A DNA stretch of 64,000 nt from Pseudidiomarina aquimaris (GTDB lineage: Bacteria > Pseudomonadota > Gammaproteobacteria > Enterobacterales > Alteromonadaceae), in NCBI RefSeq assembly GCF_003987395.1, contig NZ_PIPT01000008.1:62001-126000 (forward strand), read 5' to 3'. This document shows, piece after piece, positions 8,944 through 17,232 of this stretch. Position numbers and translations under genes: made by a program. The notes beneath the pieces were generated by a model. It saw only the letters and a list, made by a program, of their open reading frames with translations, searched no databases and was not told the DNA's origin. Numbering within the stretch: the stretch's first letter is position 1; each line of letters starts with the position of its first letter.

Positions 8944-10004
8944 TTTTTATGCTGGGCAGCTTCCGTTATCGGCCATCCGAGCCGTGTGGTGTGGTCGAAG
9001 GTAAAGCAATGCTCAGTCGGATTATTATGACAAGCACCGATCACGACATGTGAGGATTTAAAATGGGGCTTACGTAGGCGAATCACACCACCGCACACTG
9101 GGCACGAAGAACCAGCGCTGATGACTTCTAATGTTGGGGCATTATCGAGGTTAGTTTTCATTACTACCACTGACTGCGGTGCAGAAATTCTTGCTAGCGC
9201 ATCATGTGTCAGCGCAATACGATGTGTCATGAAGCGGTCAAATGCGCGTAGCCAACGTAGCGCAAAGTAACCAATCAGCAGGTAGGCAGCAAGCCCCATC
9301 AATGAGTTCGTAGACATAACGCTCAACGCTGCCTCGACTAGAAAAACCCCTACCGCAAAATAGCCCATAATCAAAAGCCACAGCACTATGCCAGCTATTA
9401 TCATAGGCCCGGTGCGCAAGCGCAGCCCCGATATAAATCCAAACAAACGCCATAATTCATGTTTTTCTTCAAATGTATAGCGTATTGCGCCTGGAGGTAT
9501 CTCGTTTGCGCGGGGAATATCCCCCTCGGGAGTTTCGACAGCACTGAACTTCGCAACATTGATTCGCTCAGATTTATCTAGTGACACCTTTGGAATGAAC
9601 GCAAAGTCGCTGTCGATGGCAAACTCTCGTAAGCCGTCATAAAACTGCTCTAGCTTTTCTTCAAATTTTGAGAATGCTTTACCGTGCGCGGAGTTGCTTT
9701 CAGACTTTGCCACTTCGTCGACGACGTCCGTTAGGTTAAAAGCCAACTTCTCTCCGTCAGAGTCAATAACCTGCTGACTCATACTGTGAAGCAATTGATG
9801 AAATGCTTGTGTGGGCTTTTTGTTCTTTTTCAGCGCTTCAACCCATTCCTTCGCACAGCGCGCAGCAATTATAAGCCTTTGTTTTTCCATGGCGATTCTC
9901 TGAGATTCTCTGTGTTTCGCTAACTTTTCTTCAGTTTCTGCGGTTATCTGGTTCCCGTCAATACGACATTTATTAACACGAGGAAGCAGATATGAAATAC
10001 CCAC
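8940..10004 (-). CDS. Membrane protein with C-terminal zinc ribbon, unknown function
   Basis: 354 residues, not recognised. The N-terminal half is soluble, charged and helical (lysine/glutamate rich, coiled-coil-like around residues 15-60). Two hydrophobic hairpin segments follow (about 205-260: GPMIIAGIVLWLLIMGYFAV and a second). The C-terminal domain carries CPVCGG and later C/H residues (GACHNN, EHCFTFDH), likely a zinc ribbon facing the cytoplasm. Its annotated start overlaps the divergent CoiA-like gene by 13 bp. Met39 (ATG at 9890) is an alternative start that would remove the overlap. The divergent pairing hints at a shared function. The stop codon comes from a REP head. Confidence 0.65.
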   Translation of the reverse strand: MGISYLLPRVNKCRIDGNQITAETEEKLAKHRESQRIAMEKQRLIIAARCAKEWVEALKKNKKPTQAFHQLLHSMSQQVIDSDGEKLAFNLTDVVDEVAKSESNSAHGKAFSKFEEKLEQFYDGLREFAIDSDFAFIPKVSLDKSERINVAKFSAVETPEGDIPRANEIPPGAIRYTFEEKHELWRLFGFISGLRLRTGPMIIAGIVLWLLIMGYFAVGVFLVEAALSVMSTNSLMGLAAYLLIGYFALRWLRAFDRFMTHRIALTHDALARISAPQSVVVMKTNLDNAPTLEVISAGSSCPVCGGVIRLRKPHFKSSHVVIGACHNNPTEHCFTFDHTTRLGWPITEAAQHKK

Positions 10005-10705
10005 TCATCCCATTTGCCATTCACAAGTTCTCAGGACGCTGGCTAGAGGTGACAGAGGTAGAGCAAGGACTTGAATGCGACTGTATGTGTTCCGGTTGTT
10101 TTGGCGACTTGATAGCCGACCAAGAACAGCCAAAGTACTGGCACTTTGCTCATACCTCCGATGATGCCGAGCAATGTTGTTATTACGCATTCGCAGAGTC
10201 GCTTTATGGCGTCATTCATCAGCTGCTGAATCAGCTCAGTGAGTTCATGACGCCCAGCTCGGCGTTACTTTGTAATCGCCCTGTCGCAATTGACGCCATT
10301 GAAGCTGGCGTTGAATTTGACGAGTACCAAGTAGATTTCGTCATTCATACCGAAGACACGCAAATTGCTGTTGTCATGACCCACACTCGGCGTCCGTTCC
10401 GCCAGGACTTACTCACTGCAATTCCGAAAACATACCCAGTTTTAGAGTTGATATTGAGCGAGTACAACGAGGAGTTCAGAAATACCGAACCGGAAAACTA
10501 CCGAACTCGTTTACTTCATTTACTCAGCCAATCGATAACCGCAAAAGCTTGGCGGCGCATCCCAGAAAAATGCGAGTTCCCGCTGCGACCGCAATTCGAC
10601 TACCACTGCATCGGTTGTGGTTCGCGTTGGCAAAGTCATGCCTGCGCGCACATGTGCGAGACCTGTCGGAGCCCTCTGCTTGCGTTACAGGAGCCATCGT
10701 CATGA
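9992..10705 (+). CDS. CoiA-like zinc-finger protein with degenerate nuclease-like core
   Basis: 237 residues. The N-terminal part has a CoiA-like zinc cluster (Cys29/31/33/36, then HFAH at 51-54). The middle domain (VDFVIHTEDTQIAVVMTHTR) lines up with the next gene's PDAIGYVNERAYAIEIYVTHR but has Val-Val where that gene has Glu. If this is a PD-(D/E)XK-type fold, the active site here looks lost. A second zinc cluster sits at the C-terminus (Cys206, 209, 222, 225). CoiA proteins act in DNA uptake and recombination in Gram-positives. The ribosome site GAGGAAG precedes ATG 9992. The stop overlaps the next start as ATGA. Confidence 0.6.
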   Translation: MKYPLIPFAIHKFSGRWLEVTEVEQGLECDCMCSGCFGDLIADQEQPKYWHFAHTSDDAEQCCYYAFAESLYGVIHQLLNQLSEFMTPSSALLCNRPVAIDAIEAGVEFDEYQVDFVIHTEDTQIAVVMTHTRRPFRQDLLTAIPKTYPVLELILSEYNEEFRNTEPENYRTRLLHLLSQSITAKAWRRIPEKCEFPLRPQFDYHCIGCGSRWQSHACAHMCETCRSPLLALQEPSS

Positions 10706-11343
10706 TGATTTATGGTATAGCTAAAGAAAGTAGGGAACGTGTTCACGTTACTGAGGCAGTCAACGGCGGTGATTTTATTTGTGCACTTTGTCGTACAAAG
10801 GTCATCGTCGTGAGACGAAATAACGAGCCCCATCACTTTCGTCACCATTCTGGGACGCGTCAAGCAGGAGGTGGCGGTAAAACCCGCCTCCACGAGGACG
10901 CCATAGATAAGATTAAAGAATTGGGTGAATTAAAGTTACCTAACGGAGAGATTATACGCTTCGATAAGGTTGACACTGGTGCTCGTCTAGGAAGAGACGT
11001 AGTTCCTGATGCAATAGGCTATGTCAACGAGCGCGCCTATGCGATTGAGATTTATGTCACGCACCGTGTCGACGAGGAAAAGATTGCGAAATTGGAGCAA
11101 CACAACGTGGATACCGTTGAAGTTGATTTGAGTCATTGGTACCGCGCGTGTCCCTCTTTCTCAAGCCCCATCGGACTGGAAGAGCTGCTAGTAAAGTATG
11201 CACCTCGGAGGTGGATTGTGCGGCGGCGGAGGTTTCCGCGTTTACAACGATGGTGGACACGAGTGACAAATAGAGTCTTAAGGAACACTAGAGCCAAAAC
11301 CGGTAACTACCGAGCTCCGAAGCAGCTGCATCTTGGAATATAG
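10702..11343 (+). CDS. CoiA-like putative nuclease, paralogue of the preceding gene
   Basis: The start is ATG 10702, which overlaps the previous stop (ATGA) and follows AGGAG; a longer in-frame start at 10549 would run 150 bp into the previous gene. 213 residues. Zinc-binding Cys27 and Cys30 are followed by HFRHHS (45-50), the CoiA-type signature. A nuclease-like core then has Asp103 in PDAIGYV and Glu116 in AIEIYVTHR, consistent with a D-(x)n-ExY version of the PD-(D/E)XK site. The tail is very basic (RRWIVRRRRFPR), suggesting nucleic-acid contact. It is translationally coupled to its paralogue. A DNA-processing or defence role is inferred, not shown. Confidence 0.6.
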   Translation: MMIYGIAKESRERVHVTEAVNGGDFICALCRTKVIVVRRNNEPHHFRHHSGTRQAGGGGKTRLHEDAIDKIKELGELKLPNGEIIRFDKVDTGARLGRDVVPDAIGYVNERAYAIEIYVTHRVDEEKIAKLEQHNVDTVEVDLSHWYRACPSFSSPIGLEELLVKYAPRRWIVRRRRFPRLQRWWTRVTNRVLRNTRAKTGNYRAPKQLHLGI

Positions 11344-11460
11344 CCTCGGCATTAAGCTCGACGTCAGAATGATACTTCAAAACGAACTCGGCACTTAGCG
11401 CAAATAGTTTTTGTGCACTTATTGTAACTCTCCGTTGAACACACACTAGCAATATGGGTC

Positions 11461-11715
11461 TCACACTGGTTCCGGCCCCACTGGCAAGAAGACCTTAGGC
11501 TCTATACCCAAAGCAAAACAGAAGTCTGAAAGCGAACCTAATGTCATGTTGCGGGAGCCACTCAAGACCTGCGTCACATAAGCCCGAGATTTTCCTAAAC
11601 GACGAGCTAACTCCGACTTTGAAACGCCCTTATCTTCGAGAATCACTAGGAGATCCTCCGTAACGGTGTAAATCAGGCTCTCACGCGCATATAAGCGCTG
11701 TTCTGCGTTGCTCAT
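11461..11715 (-). CDS. XRE-family helix-turn-helix regulator
   Basis: An 84-residue protein that is essentially one Cro/CI-type domain: VSKSELARRLGKSRAYVTQVLSG forms the two recognition helices, then TLGSLSDFCFALGIEPKV. The N-terminal 25 residues are a short helical extension. GGGAGAG precedes the ATG. No toxin partner is apparent immediately beside it, so it may be a solitary regulator or antitoxin-type repressor. A perfect 14-bp palindrome lies about 67 bp upstream (11782-11795) and is a natural candidate operator for autoregulation. Confidence 0.85.
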   Translation of the reverse strand: MSNAEQRLYARESLIYTVTEDLLVILEDKGVSKSELARRLGKSRAYVTQVLSGSRNMTLGSLSDFCFALGIEPKVFLPVGPEPV

Positions 11716-11781
11716 CTATGCTCTCCCTATAGGCGATAACGTGATCAAGTAGCTGTTGCGAAGTACTCACAACACACCTGT

Positions 11782-11795
11782 TAACATATATGTTA
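11782..11795. promoter_or_regulatory. Perfect 14-bp palindrome TAACATATATGTTA, candidate XRE operator
   Basis: A self-complementary 14-mer in the 213-bp gap upstream of the XRE gene (start 11715, minus strand). Its size and symmetry suit a Cro/CI-type dimer site. The surrounding AT-rich sequence could hold the promoter. No binding evidence is available from sequence alone. Confidence 0.5.
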
Positions 11796-11920
11796 GCGGA
11801 GCGATATTATCAAGGTCTCTGTTCAAAATTGCAACTTCCTTTTGCTTAAGGTCCACTGACCTAAGGTGTCAGCACGGTCATAAATGGTCAAGACAACGAA
11901 CTAAAATAACTCACGCCTGC

Positions 11921-12313
11921 GTCAGCTATTACTTCAGCAGCGCCCCGCGCACTAAATATTGAATTACTGCCGCGAACAAGATAAACCCGGCAACCATATT
12001 CAAGAACCCACGAATCAATTCGAACATGGGTTGCAGCGTTTCGGCGGTGATAGTGTCTGGCGATGACTCGTCGGGCGATACGAAGAGCTGGAAGAAAAAA
12101 CCTGAGGCCCAAATGGCAATCGCCAAGAGTACGCCGGACACCAAAGCTTCAGCTGGTGGCTTGTTCAACAATAGCGTGAGAAGATCTTTGTTACGTCGAG
12201 CCATGAGCAACACCTCGAAAAAAAGCGGTACCCGCTGACGTCACCGTCAAAAACAGATACGACTTCATTCTGAAAATTGGAGTCAATGTTATAAAGCAAC
12301 CATGCCAGCGAAC
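11921..12313. repeat. Direct duplication, copy 1 (small membrane gene plus leader)
   Basis: Matches 18060-18438 in the same orientation. The coding part is highly similar; the upstream leader is more diverged, with an indel around 12230-12255, and ends in the shared CATGCCAGCGAAC. The two copies flank 5.7 kb containing a lipoprotein, an InlB-repeat-like lipoprotein, a C39-like peptidase and hicAB. Confidence 0.75.
11929..12204 (-). CDS. Small two-TM membrane protein, copy 1
   Basis: 91 residues from ATG 12204, which follows CGAGG. The protein has a basic N-terminus (MARRNKDLLTLLL), a hydrophobic segment (VSGVLLAIAIWASGFFFQLF), an acidic Ser/Thr loop (SPDESSPDTIT) and a second hydrophobic segment near the C-terminus (GFLNMVAGFILFAAVIQYLV). 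This predicts two membrane helices joined by a periplasmic loop. It is nearly identical to the gene at 18065-18343, with most differences conservative. The repeat extends well past the coding part. Not recognised as a named family. Confidence 0.65.
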   Translation of the reverse strand: MARRNKDLLTLLLNKPPAEALVSGVLLAIAIWASGFFFQLFVSPDESSPDTITAETLQPMFELIRGFLNMVAGFILFAAVIQYLVRGALLK

Positions 12314-12516
12314 GCAGCGTTTAGGATTCAGCTTATGACAAGGCTGGCTCTATTCGTCTGAGGTTAGCTCTGAAAATATATAAACGACCAAGTTCACCAA
12401 TAAAAGCGCCTTAGCCGCACCAACGAACAACGAAAACTTCACTTGATTTAAACTTCTTATTAAGCAATTATTCGTAGCTTATTTTTTGCAAACGAAAACA
12501 AATAATAGGGAAGAAA
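12205..12516. other. Intergenic region, 312 bp
   Basis: The first ~110 bp are the duplicated leader of the small membrane-protein gene. The remaining ~200 bp become AT-rich towards the lipoprotein gene and presumably hold divergent promoters. No convincing -35/-10 pair, RNA gene or additional coding sequence could be picked out by eye. Confidence 0.5.
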
Positions 12517-13494
12517 ATGCAAAACAATACGAAGCTTGGAGTGCTCCTTTCGCTGACTGCAACGCTGCTTATTGCCGGGTGCTCGAGCACCGCAACAACT
12601 TCGACAGGTGAATCAGTAGGTCCAATTTTTATGACTGATTACATCGATCTCAAGTTGGGATTATGTCAAGTTCCGGTGAGTTACGATCAAGCGACGGAAT
12701 ATGCCGGTGTCAATGCAACCATGTCTCCAGCGGAACGACAGGCAGAGAAAAAAGAGGCGTGGGAATCATGGATGACAGTGATTCAAGAGCATAAAACAGA
12801 CGTCACCGCCAAACCTCAAATTTTCAACGTTGACACAGTTGCAGTGTTTGAGCGCGATTCCGACCAAGACGGCGTTGTTTATTTCCAAGATGATAGATCA
12901 ACATCTAACTCATCACAGAGACAAAAATTTAAGTGGATCGATTATCACTCGAGTGAATCCACAATGCCGTCGCAAATACTAACCATTCTGCGCGGTGAGG
13001 GCTACCATTTTCCCATCCCATACGGACTTGTAGATTGGCAGGTTCATCCCAACATGGAGTTCCGAAGAGAAGCAATCATCAATCAACGCAAAAGCAGCGC
13101 AATAGAAGACTACTATCAGTCATATTTCTCCACAAGTGCTGAACAAGTTCACGTGGTAACACATAACTTTAATGCCAGAACTAAAGTCACATCCGATAAA
13201 ACATCGATTGGCTCGGATCGATACGGACATGGAGTTCTGATCAATGTCGGCGAATGGTTTGAACATCCTGACTCGCTAATTAAAAAGACAGAGAACGGAG
13301 AATTCGTTTTTGATTTCAGAAATATCGATTTTGTTGAAAAGTTTGGATTCTATCCCGATGCTAAAGATCTATTTGTCCGAGTTTCATATATTTATCAAAT
13401 CTCTCGCTGCGAGGGTCGAAACCTAATGGGAGACATTAAAGAAGTAGTCGTTTATACGCCAAACAATACTGAAATTTTTAGGATCTCAATTTAA
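12517..13494 (+). CDS. Putative lipoprotein, unknown function
   Basis: 325 residues with a clear lipoprotein signal: basic start, hydrophobic stretch and lipobox LIAGC with cysteine near residue 22, followed by Ser/Thr-rich SSTATTSTGES. The mature part is hydrophilic with scattered aromatic residues (YHFPIPYGLVDWQVHPNMEF, FEHPDSLIKK) and no recognised domain. It should be anchored in the outer or inner membrane facing the periplasm. GGGAAGAAA precedes the ATG. It lies between the two copies of the duplicated membrane gene and is followed by a strong stem-loop. Base composition is AT-richer than the flanking metabolic genes, in keeping with an accessory gene. Confidence 0.6.
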   Translation: MQNNTKLGVLLSLTATLLIAGCSSTATTSTGESVGPIFMTDYIDLKLGLCQVPVSYDQATEYAGVNATMSPAERQAEKKEAWESWMTVIQEHKTDVTAKPQIFNVDTVAVFERDSDQDGVVYFQDDRSTSNSSQRQKFKWIDYHSSESTMPSQILTILRGEGYHFPIPYGLVDWQVHPNMEFRREAIINQRKSSAIEDYYQSYFSTSAEQVHVVTHNFNARTKVTSDKTSIGSDRYGHGVLINVGEWFEHPDSLIKKTENGEFVFDFRNIDFVEKFGFYPDAKDLFVRVSYIYQISRCEGRNLMGDIKEVVVYTPNNTEIFRISI

Positions 13495-13821
13495 CGATTT
13501 CACGTGAGGCGGGTTTAACCGACCGCCTCACGTCAGCTTAGAGCACTGAACGCGCACAAAAACCTGCGACTCTATGGCATTTGCGCTATGGCAACGAGCA
13601 ATCTGACACTGTCATCGGAGGCATTCCGTCCAAACAATTAACGCAAGCCTCTCACTTCTATGGAAATCTCATCGATGTCATGGTCCTATTTTTAGGGTAG
13701 AGGTCACGGCGCCGTCAATGGGACACTTACAGCCAATACCTCTAGCGCGGCAGATTATAATCCTAGCTCATCCAACCGAACCAAACGTACCCCTACGTCT
13801 GATTCGGTCTATTGCTAACAC
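13495..13821. other. Non-coding interval, 327 bp, with a strong stem-loop at 13502-13533
   Basis: Just after the lipoprotein stop lies an 11-bp perfect stem (ACGTGAGGCGG / CCGCCTCACGT) with a 10-base loop. It has no T-run, so it is a transcript-end structure or Rho-dependent stabiliser rather than a classical intrinsic terminator. The rest holds no reading frame or recognised element that I can support. Confidence 0.5.
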
Positions 13822-15876
13822 TTAATTAAACTCGCCATTCTCATACAACGCCAAAAATGCACTGGCTTTCGTTTTACTAATCTCAGCCATTGGTAAAACC
13901 AGTTGGGTAACCCCATCGTTGAGCACCATATCTAAAGAATCAGCGTCAACTAGGCAACGAAGGAAGGACAAGCCTTCATTTTTTGAAGGTACACTTTCGC
14001 CTCTATCAAATGTCCCCGAGACGCTTACCCCATCACTATTCCAGTATGAGTAATCTGATGCGTTCGACACTGGCACTTGTGATAAACAATTTGCCGAATT
14101 CGAAACGATACTAAAATTCGGTCGCAAAGCAGCCTCGATTCCTTCTGCATGTCCATACAGCCCGAGAGACAGTCCTGGAGCCCCCTCCCCCAACGCCGAA
14201 GAGTATGCGGCAACAGTTACCCCTATATTTCCATCGATACTTGTAAAAGTAGTATAAATAAAAGAGGAATTGCTTGAACATGCAATAAAGTCAGCCTCTG
14301 GCTCAAAACCATTCGACGCACAATATTCTCGAGCTATATCAACAGGGATACCGCTCCCCTCAGAAAAGCTCAAAAGCTGCTCTTCAGTCAAGGGAATCCG
14401 TTCAAAAGTAAGTCGACGCTTATACTGATAGGTCATCTCAATCAACTTAGAGATGCTCTCGTAGGCATCAGGGGCATCAGCCTTAATAATAGGCCGTGAT
14501 CCGTCAACTAGCTCCACGACAAAGGAAGTGTCTGCGAATGTCTTTAGCTCTGGCAAGTTTTGCCGAGCAAGCTCATAATCAAAGTCGGAAGTTAATGTAT
14601 CATTAGTAGTCACAAGGTGAAAAGTAGCAGATTTAGTAACAGTTTCATCGCCCACCTCGGAAACTTCCAAGTCATCTCTTAATTTTAGTCCTACCCCCTC
14701 GTTAACCACAAACCAGCTGTCAAGCCAAGCTCCAGAAAAACCAGAATCCTTCGGCGTAACGACTGTGATTGCGTTATGTTTCTCGCGCACCCTTTGGTCG
14801 TAGGGTTGTATAATTGGCGACTTGACTGAAATGGAATACTCTCCTGACATTAATTCAGCAATCAAGACAATATTACCGAGATAATCTTCCTCTACATTAG
14901 GGTTTTCTGTCCGAAAAATTTCAATACTGCAACTAAAATTCGGCGTCTTATAACAGTCTTCATAAAGCTCCAACTCGGTAAACCCCGTTTTTTCGGCAAT
15001 GTGCGGAAGCCAACTTGGGCCCACCTCTATGATTTTACTTTCCTCAGCCAAAACTCGTTGAAGCTGGTCTAACATAGCGACTTTCAACTCGTATCGCCCT
15101 TCTATATCTGGCACAAAGCTTAGTTTTTCAGACGACGCATCAGCCAAAATCAGCTCGCTTTCATCCGGCCGACTCGCTAACTCCCAAGAAATCTGACTTG
15201 TCTGCGGAATGCCGCCACTTTCGCCAATCGACAGTGTGATTTCTTCGTCAACAAGAGGGAATTCATCGGGTTGGATAGAGCTTTCAATGGTTAATGCAAA
15301 AGCTGGGTATTCTATAAATGAAACCTCAAATGTACAGTTTTCAGCGCCCGCAACAATGTTATACAGCATTCCATCTAAATCACCATCGCACCCAGAGATA
15401 GTATCTAAATACCAGCCGATATCTGGCAACAATTCAAAGCGATGCTCGCCTCCTATAGATGTTGTTACACTACTCGGTGTAACCGTACCGCTACCAATGA
15501 CTTCAGCGTCAATGGTCACTTCAGAGGCTGTAAATTCGGCTGATACTGTGCAATTACTAGTAAGCGAAGCTATTACATAATTATTACCATCCAATGAACC
15601 GCCACATCCAGAAATTTCACTTAACTCATGCCCTGTATCTGGTGTAACTGTTAGCGACACGCGGGAACCTTCTATCACGGTCACAGTTTCCGGAGCGAGA
15701 GCTCCATTTCCTGTCACAGTAGTTTGTACAGTATATCTTCTGACCTCAGGCTCTGACGTGCTCCCCCCGGAACCACCACAACCAATAATCGAACTGACAA
15801 ATAGAAAACAAAATATTGCACGCGCATAGATTGGGCCACGTTTTCGAATGAGACGTTTCATGACTTTTTTATCCAA
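13822..15876 (-). CDS. Large lipoprotein with InlB-type beta repeats
   Basis: 684 residues. The N-terminus has a basic start, a hydrophobic stretch and lipobox SSIIGC, then a GGSGGST linker. Two consecutive ~75-residue modules follow (from about residue 48 and 123): YTVQTTVTGNGALAPETVTV…ISGCGGSLDG and IDAEVIGSGTVTPSSVTT…ISGCDGDLDG. These fit the divergent InlB B-repeat / bacterial-repeat fold, each with paired cysteines. The remaining ~450 residues form an unrecognised extracellular region with several Cys pairs. This points to a surface lipoprotein, possibly adhesive. The composition is AT-rich, and it is not in an obvious operon. Confidence 0.65.
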   Translation of the reverse strand: MDKKVMKRLIRKRGPIYARAIFCFLFVSSIIGCGGSGGSTSEPEVRRYTVQTTVTGNGALAPETVTVIEGSRVSLTVTPDTGHELSEISGCGGSLDGNNYVIASLTSNCTVSAEFTASEVTIDAEVIGSGTVTPSSVTTSIGGEHRFELLPDIGWYLDTISGCDGDLDGMLYNIVAGAENCTFEVSFIEYPAFALTIESSIQPDEFPLVDEEITLSIGESGGIPQTSQISWELASRPDESELILADASSEKLSFVPDIEGRYELKVAMLDQLQRVLAEESKIIEVGPSWLPHIAEKTGFTELELYEDCYKTPNFSCSIEIFRTENPNVEEDYLGNIVLIAELMSGEYSISVKSPIIQPYDQRVREKHNAITVVTPKDSGFSGAWLDSWFVVNEGVGLKLRDDLEVSEVGDETVTKSATFHLVTTNDTLTSDFDYELARQNLPELKTFADTSFVVELVDGSRPIIKADAPDAYESISKLIEMTYQYKRRLTFERIPLTEEQLLSFSEGSGIPVDIAREYCASNGFEPEADFIACSSNSSFIYTTFTSIDGNIGVTVAAYSSALGEGAPGLSLGLYGHAEGIEAALRPNFSIVSNSANCLSQVPVSNASDYSYWNSDGVSVSGTFDRGESVPSKNEGLSFLRCLVDADSLDMVLNDGVTQLVLPMAEISKTKASAFLALYENGEFN

Positions 15877-15966
15877 TGAGTTCTTTTCAAGTGAGAAGCT
15901 TAATTGTATACACTATCCCGTTACAAAAAACATAAATAATGTCACAAATTTAAAAACAATATTATT

Positions 15967-15997
15967 AAGCGAGGCTCTAATGCGAGTCGCAGTGGCA
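15967..15997 (+). pseudogene. Fragment resembling the 5' end of the NAD(P)-binding gene at 8225
   Basis: AAGCGAGGCTCTAATGCGAG and the following GTCGCAGTGGCA match 8211-8242 (leader, start codon and first codons of the SDR-like gene), with a single base missing before the ATG. The match stops within six codons and a TAG follows shortly, so nothing functional remains. It suggests local duplication and decay or a recombination scar. Confidence 0.5.
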
Positions 15998-16090
15998 TAG
16001 AACGGCTTAAAGTATACACAATTGTTACAAGTAATTAGAGATTAAGTATACAATACCACTAATGTTTGAATTTCTGGCGGGTACAGTGCA

Positions 16091-17047
16091 ATGGCGCACA
16101 TTATAAGCATAGTTATTTTACTAGCCGTATTCGGTACGATTGGCTACTTTATTTATTCGTTAACTATAGATTATGTCTGGCCTTTTTTGACATCTTTTTG
16201 GGTCGGGTTCCAATGGTTCTCATGGTTCGTAGTCATTTCAGTTCTTTTTTTGTTGCTTTACCGAGTAATACTTTTGTTGGCGTTTTACGCGAATAAACTT
16301 AGAGGCGGCGAAGTTGGGCAAGCTCAACGTATAGCCCAGCTCTGGTATCGACAAGAAACAACGACATCGTGTGCAATTGCCTGCCAAAGGATCATTTTAC
16401 AGCTCTACGGTCTAGTTCGCTCAGAAGAAGACCTGAGTAAACGCCAAGCTGCAGTGGGAGCATATAAAGAAGGTAAAGGTGCTACCTCTGTTACTCAATT
16501 ACTTCATGGCTACAAGCTCAAGTTATCGGGGTATACAGTCGATGAGTTGAAAAGCTTAGAACGAACGCTGTGGAGTGAGTTGGTCCGCTCTAAAGTGATC
16601 ATCACATCAGTAAACTCTTACCTATTAAACAACCAAGATTCAAATTTCGAAGCAAAAAATCCAATTCCTGACCATGCCATTCTTATTACAGGACTCGTTT
16701 TCGAGCGTACCAAACCATATGTTTTATATTGCGACCCAGGAGTTGAAGGTGGCGCCTTAAAAAAAGTCTCTCTTAGCTTCTTTAAAAATGCATTGGGCTC
16801 AAAGATTTTTAGCGTTTCAAAACAACGCAAAATACCGATAGAATTGCCCACTTTTTTCTCGTCTTGGTTGTTAAAACGCGAGCACAAGAGTGCCAACAGT
16901 TCTAGCCAAAGCTCAGCCAAAGCCATCGGCACTTGCAACCAGTGCGCACAAAACTTCAAGATACCTGCCACTGGGAACATCATCGCCCGATGCCCAAAGT
17001 GTGGAGTTAAGTCACAGTTTGTTGACGGTCAAAGCGTTCAAAACTAA
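16091..17047 (+). CDS. Membrane-anchored C39-like cysteine peptidase with C-terminal zinc ribbon
   Basis: 318 residues. Two hydrophobic segments (about 4-25 and 40-66) anchor the protein. A papain-like domain follows: RQETTTSCAIACQRIIL resembles the C39/C70 active-site segment (Cys94, possibly Cys98), PDHAILITGL supplies His195, and YCDPG supplies Asp215, giving a Cys-His-Asp arrangement. The tail (CNQC at 282-285, CPKCG at 301-305) is a short zinc ribbon joined by a Ser-rich linker. C39 domains usually cleave double-glycine leaders of exported peptides and are fused to ABC transporters; none is present here. This solitary form could process or degrade a membrane-proximal peptide. Assignment rests on motif reading. 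Confidence 0.55.
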   Translation: MAHIISIVILLAVFGTIGYFIYSLTIDYVWPFLTSFWVGFQWFSWFVVISVLFLLLYRVILLLAFYANKLRGGEVGQAQRIAQLWYRQETTTSCAIACQRIILQLYGLVRSEEDLSKRQAAVGAYKEGKGATSVTQLLHGYKLKLSGYTVDELKSLERTLWSELVRSKVIITSVNSYLLNNQDSNFEAKNPIPDHAILITGLVFERTKPYVLYCDPGVEGGALKKVSLSFFKNALGSKIFSVSKQRKIPIELPTFFSSWLLKREHKSANSSSQSSAKAIGTCNQCAQNFKIPATGNIIARCPKCGVKSQFVDGQSVQN

Positions 17048-17086
17048 ATGCTAAGTCCTGTGCAGAGTTTGAACGCTACAAGCAAA

Positions 17087-17212
17087 TTAGTTCATCGGCA
17101 ACCGCACCGACTTAAATGGTGTCCTCTGCAGAACACTCTCACCTAAAAAGTGGCTAATGATGGCGTTGCGGCGTCTTACAATCCATTCGTTGTCGAGCAG
17201 AGACTGTTTCAT
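17087..17212 (-). CDS. Possible 41-residue ORF downstream of hicB
   Basis: A short open frame starts 20 bases after the hicB stop on the same strand. The product has a basic centre (EWIVRRRNAIISHFLG) and ends LPMN. The purine-rich AAGAGG just before the ATG is closer than ideal for a ribosome site. It may be a small third gene of the hic operon or the tail of a decayed gene. No family is recognised. Confidence 0.3.
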   Translation of the reverse strand: MKQSLLDNEWIVRRRNAIISHFLGESVLQRTPFKSVRLPMN

Positions 17213-17232
17213 GTCCTCTTCGCTTGTCTCTT

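Noticed and set aside
10549-10701. Longer version of the second CoiA-like gene
   Set aside because: It would run through the coding end of the first gene in a different frame. ATG 10702 has AGGAG and the ATGA overlap.
13502-13533. Strong stem-loop as a standard terminator
   Set aside because: No T-run follows the stem, so it was listed only as a structure in the non-coding interval.
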